Positions 43,663 to 52,348 of a DNA stretch of 64,000 bases are shown one piece after another. Under the pieces are notes generated by a model. That model was given only the letters and a program-made list of their open reading frames with translations, did not search any database and was not told the origin of the DNA. The stretch is from positions 1-64,000 of the forward strand of contig JAIQEW010000005.1 of assembly GCA_020073605.1 (NCBI GenBank), given 5' to 3'. This DNA comes from Terriglobia bacterium. Lineage in GTDB: Bacteria; Acidobacteriota; Terriglobia; Acidiferrales; UBA7541. The translations under genes and the position numbers were made by a program. Each line of letters starts with the position of its first letter. Within the stretch, counting starts at the first letter, position 1.

Positions 43663-44333
43663 TCTTCGAGCAGAAAATCGCTCAGCAGCCAGGAAGCGGT
43701 CAGGAACACAATATCAAATCCCGCGAGGAATGCGAGCCATGTGCTGTCGAGCCCCGGCTGTTCCGCAAACAGCGACGCGGTGGCCTCGACGGCGGCGATC
43801 AGAAGGGGCGCGAGAATCGGAAGCAGCAGAAGCGGCAGGAGCAATTCGCGCATGCGCGCGTGCGACGCAATCGCCGAAAACACCGTCCCCGCAATGACAA
43901 TGCCCGTCGTGCCCAGCACCAGAACGAGGGCCAGACGTCCGACAACGCCCGCGAGCGAAACATTATAAAGAACGGCAAAGACCGGGACGAGGATCAGCTC
44001 GGAGAGAGAAAGAAAGATCAGGTTCGCGAGCATTTTCCCGAGCAGGATGCTGAAGGGCGACATCGGCGCCATGCGAAGCGCGTCCAGGGTCTGGTTGGAC
44101 TGCTCGCGCGCAAACGATGGATGCAGCATCAGCGAACCGGCGAAGAGAAACGCGATCCAGAGCAAGCCGGGGCCGTAGCGGCGGGATTCGACAGCCGTGG
44201 GATCGAAAGCGAAGCTGAAGAGCACGACGACGACGAGCGCAAAGACGATCGTCGTATTCAGGAGTTCGCGCGTGCGGAATTCGAGGCGAAGTTCCTTCAC
44301 GAGCAGCGTGGCGGCGGCGCGAGCGGTGGTCAT
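43659..44333 (-). CDS. ccmB: Haem exporter permease CcmB
   Basis: The 224-residue membrane protein has about six helices and the CcmB segments L-L-V-K-E-L-R-L-E-F-R-T-R-E and S-F-A-R-E-Q-S-N-Q-T-L-D-A-L-R-M-A-P. With CcmA it forms the ABC complex that releases holo-CcmE from CcmC. It is separated from ccmA by 131 bp that contain a strong hairpin. Confidence 0.9.
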   Translation of the reverse strand: MTTARAAATLLVKELRLEFRTRELLNTTIVFALVVVVLFSFAFDPTAVESRRYGPGLLWIAFLFAGSLMLHPSFAREQSNQTLDALRMAPMSPFSILLGKMLANLIFLSLSELILVPVFAVLYNVSLAGVVGRLALVLVLGTTGIVIAGTVFSAIASHARMRELLLPLLLLPILAPLLIAAVEATASLFAEQPGLDSTWLAFLAGFDIVFLTASWLLSDFLLEE

Positions 44334-44386
44334 GCGAGCCTCGGCGCCAGACGCTCGAAGAAAAAGCAGATTCCCCGCAAAGGCAT

Positions 44387-44420
44387 CCGGGGCGCAAGAA
44401 CCGCGCCTCGTGCGCCCCGG
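44387..44420. repeat. 10-bp perfect inverted repeat between ccmA and ccmB
   Basis: CCGGGGCGCA (44387-44396) and TGCGCCCCGG (44411-44420) pair fully around a 14-base loop. The site lies inside the operon, after the ccmA stop and before the ccmB start. Confidence 0.7.
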
Positions 44421-44465
44421 CGGACTCGGGATGACAAGGTGCTCGCAACAGGCGAAGTTGTCATC

Positions 44466-45146
44466 TCAGGCCTCGGCCCGGAGAGCCGCGAGCAACGGGC
44501 GGGGATCGCCGCCCGGGCCGCTGTCGCGGTCGATGCGCCCGGCCGCGAGCGAGACGGCGCGCGTCGCAAGCTCGAGCGATTCATTGCGCGCATGCGTGCT
44601 CATCAGGACGGTCACGCCCGCGTCGCGAAGGCGCGCAAGCGTTTCGCCGAGCCATGCGAGGCCCTGACGGTCGAGGCCCGCGGCGGGCTCGTCGAGAAGC
44701 AGCAGGCGAGGGCCGTGCAGCAGCGCTCGTGCAATCGCAATCCGCTGGCGCATTCCGCGCGAAAACGTGCGGACGATGCTCGTGGCGCGCGAAGCCAGGC
44801 CGCAGGATTCGAGCGCCTGCGATACGCGAGCCGGGATATCGCGGAGGCTATACAGCTCGGCGAAGAATGTGAGGTTTTCGGCGGCGGTCAGTTCGTCGTA
44901 CATGAGAGTGTTGTGGCCGACCATTCCGATCTGCGGCCTCGGGTCGTCTGATGCGCTGCCGCTAAACCGGACGGTGCCGCCCGTGGGAGTCGAGAGAAGC
45001 GCGGCAATGCGAAGCAGCGTTGTCTTTCCCGCGCCGTTCGCGCCGAGCAGCGCGACGAATTCGCCGGGAAGAATTTCGAGCGAGACTCCTCGAAGTGCGA
45101 GAAACGAGCCGAAACGCTTGTCGATACGGTCGAAAGCAATGCCCAT
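44466..45146 (-). CDS. ccmA: Cytochrome c biogenesis ABC ATPase CcmA
   Basis: The protein of about 226 residues has Walker [13 protein letters not shown], the signature F-S-R-G-M-R-Q-R and Walker [13 protein letters not shown], in CcmA order. It powers release of haem-loaded CcmE. ATG 45146 gives the normal length. A TTG at 45221 would add a 25-residue Ala/Ser-rich extension of unlikely value. Confidence 0.9.
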   Translation of the reverse strand: MGIAFDRIDKRFGSFLALRGVSLEILPGEFVALLGANGAGKTTLLRIAALLSTPTGGTVRFSGSASDDPRPQIGMVGHNTLMYDELTAAENLTFFAELYSLRDIPARVSQALESCGLASRATSIVRTFSRGMRQRIAIARALLHGPRLLLLDEPAAGLDRQGLAWLGETLARLRDAGVTVLMSTHARNESLELATRAVSLAAGRIDRDSGPGGDPRPLLAALRAEA

Positions 45147-45226
45147 GCGGGCAGCGCCTGCAGCGGGGGATGCGGATGCGTTTCCGAGCGCCGATGCGGG
45201 TGCGGAGAGGGCGCCGGACAAATCCG

Positions 45227-46546
45227 TCAGCCTTTCACCAGATCGCGCAGGACTTTCTGCACGCGATCGCGTTCACGAGCGTATTCCTCCTGGCTAATGG
45301 TGCCGGCTTCGCGGCGAAGTTCGAGGCGGAAGAGCGAGTCCTTCAGTTCGTCGAGGCTGCTGCGGACTTCGCGATCCACGTTTGCGGCGGCAGCAGCCGG
45401 CGGCTGCGCGCTTGCCGACGGCGGGTTCTTCGCCGCTTTTGATTTTGGTGCTGCCGCTGGAGACGCGGCTTCGGCGGAGCCGGCGGCCGCGACCTGCGGC
45501 TGGCGCCAGAGATAGGCCAGGCCGAGAGCGAAGACACCGACAAAGCCGGCGACCAGAATCCATTTCAGGCTGTCGAGGCGAGCGGGAAGGGGAGTGATGC
45601 TTGCCGCGGGCGCCGCAGCGCCGGAATCCGCGCGAGAGTTGACGGATGGATTCTGGCTATCGTCTCCACCGGCCGCACCGCCCGCGGCGGCGCTATCCGG
45701 AGCCGGCGCGGGGGCCGTGCCCGAGACGGAGACGGACACGGGCGTATTCGCGGCGACGGACTCGCGCATATACGCGTTGAATCCCTGCTCCTGGCCCGCG
45801 GGTGCAAACCCGCCGCCAGTGACCTGGACGGTAGGGGGAGCAAAAACCGCGAGGCGATCGACCGCATAGCGCGAAATGGAGTGGACCGTCGTCTGATTGC
45901 CGGGATACGGAATCCTGTAAGACACGCGAACGTTGCTATCGCCCGGGCGAAATGGAAACACAACGGCTTTTTCGTTCTTGCCCTTGTCGATGGGATTCTG
46001 CGTCACGGGCATACCGGAGGAGCCGACGGCGGACACGCCGCCGAGCTGCGCGCCTTCGGGCAGCGAAAAGACGAACGAGCCGTCGGCGCGGTAGAACGCG
46101 ACAGGAGGCTGCGTCTTGTTCGAAATGACGTACTCCTCGCTGATCACGAGGTCCGAGCCGTCCGGCTGCAGAATGATTGCATGAGCCGTGACCGAGAACG
46201 CGCTCAACTTGTCCGTGGGTTCGAAGACTTCGATATCCACCGTGGATTTCCCGGGAGTAGCCGGCTCGTGATAGTTCACGCCGTGATACACCGCACGGAT
46301 CAGCATCGGCCCGGCACCGAGCGACGGGTTGTCAAAGCCGTAGTGGCCCTGGGAATCGGTCTTCGTGTTTGCCACCGGCTGCATGCCGCCCTGGAGCTGG
46401 ATCAGAATCATCTGCACTCCCGCAGCGGGTTTTCCCGTGGTTCCGTTCTTGACCGTACCGGTGACAGTGCCGGCCAGAGAGGCAGAAGCAAGGAAGCAGG
46501 GAAGCAACGAAGCAAGGAAAAATCGAACGCAGCGGCGAGTTGTCAC
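45227..46546 (-). CDS. Carboxypeptidase regulatory-like membrane protein in the ccm operon
   Basis: The 439-residue protein has a signal peptide, an N-terminal carboxypeptidase regulatory-like beta domain ([18 protein letters not shown]) and a central beta-rich part. After an Ala/Pro/Gly-rich stretch comes one membrane helix near residue 325, then a cytoplasmic Ala/Pro-rich region and a short coiled coil with E-Y-A-R-E-R. It overlaps the upstream CcmI-like gene by GTGA. Its role in cytochrome maturation is unknown, but the position implies one. Confidence 0.65.
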   Translation of the reverse strand: MTTRRCVRFFLASLLPCFLASASLAGTVTGTVKNGTTGKPAAGVQMILIQLQGGMQPVANTKTDSQGHYGFDNPSLGAGPMLIRAVYHGVNYHEPATPGKSTVDIEVFEPTDKLSAFSVTAHAIILQPDGSDLVISEEYVISNKTQPPVAFYRADGSFVFSLPEGAQLGGVSAVGSSGMPVTQNPIDKGKNEKAVVFPFRPGDSNVRVSYRIPYPGNQTTVHSISRYAVDRLAVFAPPTVQVTGGGFAPAGQEQGFNAYMRESVAANTPVSVSVSGTAPAPAPDSAAAGGAAGGDDSQNPSVNSRADSGAAAPAASITPLPARLDSLKWILVAGFVGVFALGLAYLWRQPQVAAAGSAEAASPAAAPKSKAAKNPPSASAQPPAAAAANVDREVRSSLDELKDSLFRLELRREAGTISQEEYARERDRVQKVLRDLVKG

Positions 46547-46875
46547 GAGCGGGGGCCTTTCGCGGAGGCGGCCTGCCGCGTTGCGGGGGTGGGAGCTCCG
46601 CCTGTCAGCACGTCCATATCGGCGAGCACGCGTGCGGCTTCGATTTCGAGCGACTGCTTGGTCTCATCGTAGTCCTTTTCGGAAAACTTTCCGGCGCGAT
46701 ATTCGAAGCGAAGGTCGCGGAGATTTTCGTAGATCGCGTCGCGCCGCTCCATCAGATGGTCGAGCTTCGTGCGATGCGGCGCGGAGTCCGAGCTTTCCGG
46801 GCGCACGCCGAAGACGAAAATGACCGTTGCGATGGCGAGCAGCACGCAAGCGACGGCGATGTCGAGATCACTCAT
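46543..46875 (-). CDS. CcmI/CycH N-terminal-like membrane protein
   Basis: The 110-residue protein has one helix at residues 5-23 and then a coiled region E-R-R-D-A-I-Y-E-N-L-R-D-L-R-F-E-Y-R-A-G-K-F-S-E-K-D-Y-x-E. This is like the cytoplasmic loop of CcmI, which recruits apocytochrome to the haem lyase. The TPR domain of CcmI is absent. The start overlaps ccmH by 8 bp. Confidence 0.65.
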   Translation of the reverse strand: MSDLDIAVACVLLAIATVIFVFGVRPESSDSAPHRTKLDHLMERRDAIYENLRDLRFEYRAGKFSEKDYDETKQSLEIEAARVLADMDVLTGGAPTPATRQAASAKGPRS

Positions 46876-47380
46876 CGATTTCTTTCTCCGCCTGGCGGCG
46901 GGCGCGGTCGAGCAGTTCAGGCGAAAGCGCCGGGCCGCCGGCAGGCGCGAGGACAGCGCGGCGGCGCCAGCGGCGGACGACCTGCCAGATCAAGAAGAAC
47001 GCGAGGATCGGCGCCACGATGGGCATAATCCAGACGAGCCAAGTGAATCCCTTCGCGGGAGGCTCCATGAGAACGGTCGGGCCGTACTCCTGAATGAAAG
47101 ATTGCAGGATCAAGTTGTCGGAGTCGCCGCGCGCAACGCGATCATCGAGTTCCTTCAGCATCGCGTGCGAATACTGGCAGCCGACGTGGTTGCAGGCGGT
47201 GAGGATTTGGTTGCACCCGCAGACGCACATCATTTTTGCGCCGAGCGTCTTTGCGCGCTGAGTTTGCTGCGCTTGCATCGTGGGCACGAACGCGGGCGCA
47301 AGCACGAGCAGCAGAAAGGCGGCCACGGTCACGGCGTGCAGGGTTCTTACGGCGCTCGAATGGGGAAGACGGCTAGTCAT
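46868..47380 (-). CDS. ccmH: Cytochrome c maturation thiol protein CcmH
   Basis: The 170-residue protein has a signal peptide, then a Cys-rich motif M-C-V-C-G-C-N-Q-I-L-T-A-C-N-H-V-G-C instead of the usual C-P-V-C. A helix bundle and a C-terminal membrane helix (W-I-M-P-I-V-A-P-I-L-A-F-F-L) follow. CcmH reduces and delivers apocytochrome. ATG 47380 opens the signal peptide and overlaps the end of ccmF by 8 bp. Confidence 0.87.
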   Translation of the reverse strand: MTSRLPHSSAVRTLHAVTVAAFLLLVLAPAFVPTMQAQQTQRAKTLGAKMMCVCGCNQILTACNHVGCQYSHAMLKELDDRVARGDSDNLILQSFIQEYGPTVLMEPPAKGFTWLVWIMPIVAPILAFFLIWQVVRRWRRRAVLAPAGGPALSPELLDRARRQAEKEIDE

Positions 47381-49448
47381 GGGCACCAGAGCGGCGGACG
47401 ACCGGGCTGGGGGCCGGCGAGCCTGGCGCGCCTTGGGTGACGGCGCCCCACGACGCTTCTCCCGCAGGGCGGAGAACAAGCGCAGCGCGGCGATTCGGCA
47501 TCAGGGCCAGACCCGTGCCGAGCACGAGAACGATGCCGCCGAACCAGATCCACTTGACGAGCGGATTGAGATAGGCGTGGATCACAGGCCGGTTGGTTTC
47601 CGGGCTGCGTCCCGCGTAGACGACGTAGAGATCGCGCAGAGGCGAGCTCTGGACGGCCACCATCGTTTCGGTGACTTGGCTTGCCAGAAAGAAGCGGCGC
47701 TCCGGATAGAGCATCATCTCCGAGCGGCCGTTGCGCAGGATTTCGAGCGTGGCGCGCTCGGATTGGTAATTATTGTTCGACACCTGGTCGAAATTCTGGC
47801 AGAGGATCGTGTATTTGCCGATGACGAGCGTGTCGCCGGGCCCCATTTCCTTCTGAATGTCCTGATTGAACGCTGAGCCCGCGATGCCGATGAAGATCAG
47901 GACCATGGCGAAGTGCACGACGTATCCGCCGTAGCGGCGCGTATTGCGCATCGTGAGCTCGCCGACGGCGGTGAGCAGGTTCGTGCCGTCACGGGAGGCG
48001 ATCACGCGGGCGCCGCGATAAAACTCAGCGAGAATCGTCAGCGTGACGAAGACGGACATGATCAGGCAGATCAGCGGATAGAACTCCCGGAAACCGAACG
48101 CGAATGCCACTGCCCCGGCCAAGACTCCGCCGCCGAGCGGCCACGCGAAGTTCCGTTGGAGCGCGTCGAGAGACGTCTTGCGCCATGCGAGAAGCGGCCC
48201 CACCCCGGTGAGGAACAGAAGAAACATCGCAATTGGGACCGTGACCTTGTTGAAGAAAGGCGGGCCGACGCTGATCTTATTGTTGGTCACCCATTCGGAT
48301 AGCACCGGGAAGAGCGTTCCCCAGAGGACGGCGAAGCAGGCGGCCAGAAGAATCAGATTGTTGAAGAGAAAGCTGGACTCTCGCGAGACGAGCGAGTCGA
48401 GTTGGTTGTCGCTGCGCAGGTAGTCGCGATTCTTCCACCATGCCGCAAGACAGACGAGAAACACGACTGCGAGGAAGCCGACGAACCATCCGCCGATCGA
48501 GGACTCCGCGAAAGCATGCACGGAGCTGACCACGCCCGAGCGCGTGAGCATCGTCCCCAGGATGCAGAGCATGAACGTAACGAAGACGAGCCAGACGTTC
48601 CAAACCTTCATCATGCCGCGCTTTTCCTGCATCATCACGGAGTGCAGGAACGCGGTCCCTGTGATCCAGGGGAGAAACGACGCGTTTTCAACCGGGTCCC
48701 ACGCCCAGTAGCCGCCCCAGCCGAGCACGGCGTACGCCCAGTGCGCGCCGAGAAGAATGCCCACGGATTGGAAGCACCAGGCCACCATCGTCCAGCGGCG
48801 CGTGATGTGAATCCACTTTTCGCCCGGGTAACGTCCCAAAAGCGCGGCGAGGGCAAATGCAAACGGCACGGTGAAGCCCGTGTAGCCGGAATAGAGCATC
48901 GGCGGGTGAATCACCATCTCCGGGTATTGCAGAAGGGGATTCAGACCGCTGCCTTCGGAGAGTCTCGCGACGTGCATCGCGCCCGAGGCGTCGAGCCCGC
49001 CGAGGACCTTGAACGGGGTCGCGACAAAGTTGTTCAGCGTCAAAAAGAAAATCTGTACACCGGCGAGCGTCACTCCGACGTAGGGCATCAGCTCTGGATG
49101 CTTCTTGCGGTTCAGGAAGAGCGCCCAGAAGGCGTAGATCGAAAGCAGCCAGCTCCAAAACAGCAGCGAGCCTTCCTGGCCGGCCCAGAGAGCCGCGAAC
49201 TTGTAAAACGGGGGCAGGGCCGTGTTGCTGTGCGCCGAAACGTACGCCAGGGAAAAGTTGTCGGTGAAAAAGAAGTACTCGAGCGATCCGACCGCAAGCG
49301 TGACGAGGCCGAAGACGGCCATTCCAGCGTTGAGGGCGCTCTTTGTGAGCAGGGCGCGGCGCGTGAGAATTCCGGCGATTCCGCCCACGAAGGCGTACAC
49401 GGCGGCCAGAAAAGCGAGAAGCAGTGCGAATGATCCGAATATGTCCAA
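47373..49448 (-). CDS. ccmF: Haem lyase subunit CcmF
   Basis: The 691-residue polytopic protein has the W-G-G-Y-W-A-W-D-P-V-E-N-A-S-F-L-P-W motif near residue 247 and conserved His in H-W-A-Y. It attaches haem to apocytochrome CXXCH sites with CcmH (and CcmI). The start is TTG 49448, with GAGGGG eight bases upstream; no ATG fits better. Confidence 0.93.
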   Translation of the reverse strand: MDIFGSFALLLAFLAAVYAFVGGIAGILTRRALLTKSALNAGMAVFGLVTLAVGSLEYFFFTDNFSLAYVSAHSNTALPPFYKFAALWAGQEGSLLFWSWLLSIYAFWALFLNRKKHPELMPYVGVTLAGVQIFFLTLNNFVATPFKVLGGLDASGAMHVARLSEGSGLNPLLQYPEMVIHPPMLYSGYTGFTVPFAFALAALLGRYPGEKWIHITRRWTMVAWCFQSVGILLGAHWAYAVLGWGGYWAWDPVENASFLPWITGTAFLHSVMMQEKRGMMKVWNVWLVFVTFMLCILGTMLTRSGVVSSVHAFAESSIGGWFVGFLAVVFLVCLAAWWKNRDYLRSDNQLDSLVSRESSFLFNNLILLAACFAVLWGTLFPVLSEWVTNNKISVGPPFFNKVTVPIAMFLLFLTGVGPLLAWRKTSLDALQRNFAWPLGGGVLAGAVAFAFGFREFYPLICLIMSVFVTLTILAEFYRGARVIASRDGTNLLTAVGELTMRNTRRYGGYVVHFAMVLIFIGIAGSAFNQDIQKEMGPGDTLVIGKYTILCQNFDQVSNNNYQSERATLEILRNGRSEMMLYPERRFFLASQVTETMVAVQSSPLRDLYVVYAGRSPETNRPVIHAYLNPLVKWIWFGGIVLVLGTGLALMPNRRAALVLRPAGEASWGAVTQGAPGSPAPSPVVRRSGAHD

Positions 49449-49469
49449 GCGAATCCCCTCAGGCCGGCC

Positions 49470-49934
49470 TTAGCTCTTGCCGCCGTCAATCGGCGCGCCG
49501 GATTGGTTCATGGACTGGCCCGGCGGGGTTCCCGCAGGAGCCGAGTTCGGCGCCGCCTCATACTTTGATGCACATTTGGCCTGCACCTGTTCGGCGACGA
49601 AGCTGCCTTGCGGATTCAGACGCCCCTCGACGAGGGCTTGCGCGCCGTCTTTAAAGGTGTCCGGAAGAGGGTCCCGGCCCACGTAGCTGACGGCCAGATT
49701 CTTGCCCTGTTCCTCGAGCACGAAGTCCACGCGGCCGTCGAGATGCGCTATCGATCCTGCGCGAACGTTGCCCGAGACGCGCATGCGCTGGTGAAGCGAA
49801 GGCGCAGGCAGCGCCGAGATCTCGGAGATGGTGTGGTAATAAGTCTTGCTCTGCGTATAGCCAACGTAGGCGAGCGCCAGAAGGGTGGCGATTATGATTC
49901 CCGAGCCAACAAGGAACTTGCTACGCGTTTTCAT
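49470..49934 (-). CDS. ccmE: Haem chaperone CcmE, CxxxY variant
   Basis: The 154-residue protein has an N-terminal anchor (residues 8-26) and an OB-fold with R-V-S-G-N-V-R-A-G-S. The haem-binding site reads Q-A-K-C-A-S-K-Y, so the usual His that binds haem covalently is Cys and the motif is C-x3-Y. This variant is known from Desulfovibrio and archaeal System I. It starts the operon. The C-terminal tail is Pro/Gly/Ser-rich. Confidence 0.9.
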   Translation of the reverse strand: MKTRSKFLVGSGIIIATLLALAYVGYTQSKTYYHTISEISALPAPSLHQRMRVSGNVRAGSIAHLDGRVDFVLEEQGKNLAVSYVGRDPLPDTFKDGAQALVEGRLNPQGSFVAEQVQAKCASKYEAAPNSAPAGTPPGQSMNQSGAPIDGGKS

Positions 49935-50057
49935 GCGGCTGCCCCCAGTGTCTCATGTGGCTGGATCACCGAATTCTAGCACATTCACGGAATGCAGCCT
50001 CAACCTTCGGCCCTGGGTGGCGGGTCAATTCAGAAAACGCAACTGTAGCCAGGGGGT

Positions 50058-50090
50058 ACTTGTCCGGTTACCGCGTTTATCGGGACTTAG
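50058..50090 (+). repeat. Palindromic repeat copy A (right half only)
   Basis: The right arm ACTTGTCCGGTTACCGCG-TTTATCGGGACTTAG is present between ccmE and the methyltransferase gene. The left arm is not recognisable. Confidence 0.7.
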
Positions 50091-50191
50091 TCCAGATTGA
50101 CGCGCTTTCGCTGCGCGGTTGACTTCCCGCGAGCAATGGGTTGATTCTAGCGCCCCAGAAACCTCACACCGCCATGGAAAGGACAAGTGAA

Positions 50192-51217
50192 ATGAGCTCG
50201 CAAGCGCCATCGCAGGTCACGCCCCAACACTTGATGCAAACCGTCTGGAGCTTCATGCAGCCTCTCGCCCTTGATGCGGCCATCCAAAATCACGTTTTCG
50301 ATGTACTCGATGCCGGCCCCAAGACCCTCGAGGAAGTCAGCCACGCGACTGGTGCGTCCGTGCGAGGCCTCGCGGCCGTGATGAACCTGTTGGTGGGCGT
50401 TCAGTTTCTCGCCAAGACCACCGACGGTCGCTATTCACTCACTCCGGAAAGCTCCGCATTTCTGGTCAGCACAAAGCCCGGCTATCACGGCGGATTTGTC
50501 CACCATATTGTTTCGGGACTGATCACTGACTTTCTGCCACTAGCCGAGGTCGTACGCACAGGAAAGCCGGTTGAAAGTAATGTGGACAGCCCTAACGCGG
50601 CGGGATTCTTCGAGGAACTCGTTGCGAATATTCTGCCGATCGCCTATCCGGGTGCGCGAGTCGTCGCAGAGGCGCTGGGTGTTTCACGCGCCGTTCAGCA
50701 GGTGTCCGTGCTGGATATCGGTGCGGGTTCAGGAGTGTGGGGCATCGCACTGGCCCAGGCTTCGCCACAGGTACGCGTCACCGCTGTGGATTTGCCCGGC
50801 GTGCTGCCTGTCACGCGCAAGATCGCGCAGCAGTTTGGCGTCGCAGGTCAATTCACCTGCGCCGGGAAAGACATATTTCAGGATGACCTCGGCAGCGGCT
50901 ACTCGGTCGCCACGCTGGGCCACATTCTCCACATGGCCAGCCCTGACAGGAATCGATTCTTGCTGAAGAACATCTTCCGCGCGTTGGCTCCAGGTGGAAC
51001 CCTCGTCATTGGGGAATTTATCGTCAATGAAGATCGCACGGGCCCCGTGGAGCCTCTCGCCTTCGCGGTCAACATGCTCGTCCACACGGAGCAGGGAAAC
51101 GCTTACACGCTCGGGGAGATTCGCTCTTGGCTTCAGGAAGTCGGGTTCGTGAATGTCCGAACGCTGGCCGCTCCCGCTCCGTCGCCGTTGATACTCGCCG
51201 ACAAGCCGGCGCTATAA
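50192..51217 (+). CDS. SAM-dependent O-methyltransferase-like protein
   Basis: The 341-residue protein has an N-terminal dimerisation-type winged-helix region, then a class I methyltransferase core with V-L-D-I-G-A-G-S-G-V-W-G near residue 180 and V-D-L-P. The layout resembles the COMT/DUF1698 group and acts on small-molecule hydroxyls. ATG 50192 is preferred for the GAAAGGA upstream; ATG 50174 is possible. The stop codon overlaps repeat copy B. Confidence 0.82.
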   Translation: MSSQAPSQVTPQHLMQTVWSFMQPLALDAAIQNHVFDVLDAGPKTLEEVSHATGASVRGLAAVMNLLVGVQFLAKTTDGRYSLTPESSAFLVSTKPGYHGGFVHHIVSGLITDFLPLAEVVRTGKPVESNVDSPNAAGFFEELVANILPIAYPGARVVAEALGVSRAVQQVSVLDIGAGSGVWGIALAQASPQVRVTAVDLPGVLPVTRKIAQQFGVAGQFTCAGKDIFQDDLGSGYSVATLGHILHMASPDRNRFLLKNIFRALAPGGTLVIGEFIVNEDRTGPVEPLAFAVNMLVHTEQGNAYTLGEIRSWLQEVGFVNVRTLAAPAPSPLILADKPAL

Positions 51218-51278
51218 CCGGACAAGTTCGTTCCATTACCCACTTGTCCGGTTACCGCGTTAATCAGGTGTTGAGGAC
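51216..51278 (+). repeat. Palindromic repeat copy B
   Basis: The inner arms AACCGGACAAGT and ACTTGTCCGGTT face each other, followed by the right arm through ATCAGGTGTTGA. The left outer arm is missing, and the copy begins at the methyltransferase stop codon. Confidence 0.8.
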
Positions 51279-51407
51279 CGCTCGGATCGTTTCGCTCATG
51301 GAGCAGAACCAATAAGCCCAAACCAAAGGCGGAGAAGCCCCAAGCTCAGATACCGAGCACGGGGCACCTGTAAAACCTAGGGCTTGAGCGCGGGCCACCC
51401 GCCTGAT

Positions 51408-51866
51408 TCAGGGGCGTTGAATCAACTCAAGGCGGTTACCTGCTGGATCGATCGCGATACCTATCATGATGCCGGTGTTTCCGAACGCACGAGGATCGCC
51501 GGCCATCGAGCCGCCAGCCGCCTTGATGGCGGCGACTGTCGCCGCCATATCCTTCACGTTCAGGATCACGTGCGCAATCGGGTCCTTCAGGTCGTCGGAA
51601 TCGCGATGCGTGATCACGATCGGCTCGCTTTTGTTGGCCTTTGCGGCGTCGGCCGTCGCACCGAAGTTCACGAAGATCTCCGCCCCTCCGGGCACATTGA
51701 TCCGATTGACCTCCCACATGCCGAACGCGGCCTCGTAGAACTTCGCCAATGCCGCCGTGTCTTGCGCGCCGACTCGCACCGAGTTCAGCGTCACCTGCGC
51801 GTGTGCGGCGCTCGCAAGCAGCAGCACGGCGGTTACCGCCATCACAGCTGTGCAAATTCTCTTCAT
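51408..51866 (-). CDS. Exported VOC (glyoxalase-fold) protein
   Basis: The 152-residue product has a signal peptide (M-K-R-I-C-T-A-V-M-A-V-T-A-V-L-L-L-A-S-A-A-H-A) and a VOC domain with beta-alpha-beta-beta-beta motifs: F-Y-E-A-A-F-G-M-W-E-V, A-H-V-I-L-N-V-K-D, and I-D-P-A-G-N-R-L-E-L-I-Q. Family members bind metals or antibiotics, or catalyse isomerisation. A periplasmic copy is unusual. The function is unknown. Confidence 0.82.
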   Translation of the reverse strand: MKRICTAVMAVTAVLLLASAAHAQVTLNSVRVGAQDTAALAKFYEAAFGMWEVNRINVPGGAEIFVNFGATADAAKANKSEPIVITHRDSDDLKDPIAHVILNVKDMAATVAAIKAAGGSMAGDPRAFGNTGIMIGIAIDPAGNRLELIQRP

Positions 51867-52348
51867 CGAAGTCTCCAGTGGCGCGTCTCATTAACGATCG
51901 ACCGCGCCGGGATCAACAGTTCACCTGTCCGTCGCCAAAGCTCTGATCGGCCGTGAGATCGTATCCGCCAAAGCCTCAAAGTTCAACCAGGTTCAATAGG
52001 TTTCAATGGCAAAGGCACAATGCCCTTCAACGGGAGCCACCCCAGGAGGCTGGAAGCGTAACTCCTGATTGGTCGGATTACCGGACAACTACCCGTCTCG
52101 TACTCCAATCGTCCGGTTAGCGCGTTTATCAAGGCTTAGGCTTGGTGGGTCCGCTAACGGGGCATTGGGGGGCTCTGGATGAAATTCTTCGGACTCTTTG
52201 GCCGTAATAAAGGACAGCAATTGCTGTGCGTCACCGGGATACGAATTGGTTAGGGCGAAAGAGGCACACTGTGCGCAATATCGCTTTTCGTGATTTTGTA
52301 GGGTTTGTGGCGTGATGAGTTGAGTATGCAACTACTTGGTGCGAAACC
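51867..52348. other. Intergenic region between VOC and hydrolase genes
   Basis: The 482 bp hold repeat copy C (52060-52139) but no convincing gene. The sequence is richer in A/T than its neighbours. Short open frames here have no start support or motif. Confidence 0.5.
52060..52139 (+). repeat. Palindromic repeat copy C (full length)
   Basis: Both outer and inner arms are visible: AACTCCTGATTGGTCGGATT then ACCGGACAACT, and on the right ATCGTCCGGTTAGCGCG and TTTATCAAGGCTTAG. The arms are imperfect inverted copies. Confidence 0.85.

Noticed and set aside
37507..51404. Recurring motif GGGCCACCCG at 37507, 42113, 42701 and 51394
   Set aside because: The copies share only about 10 bases and their flanks do not align, so I could not support a repeat family from this window alone.
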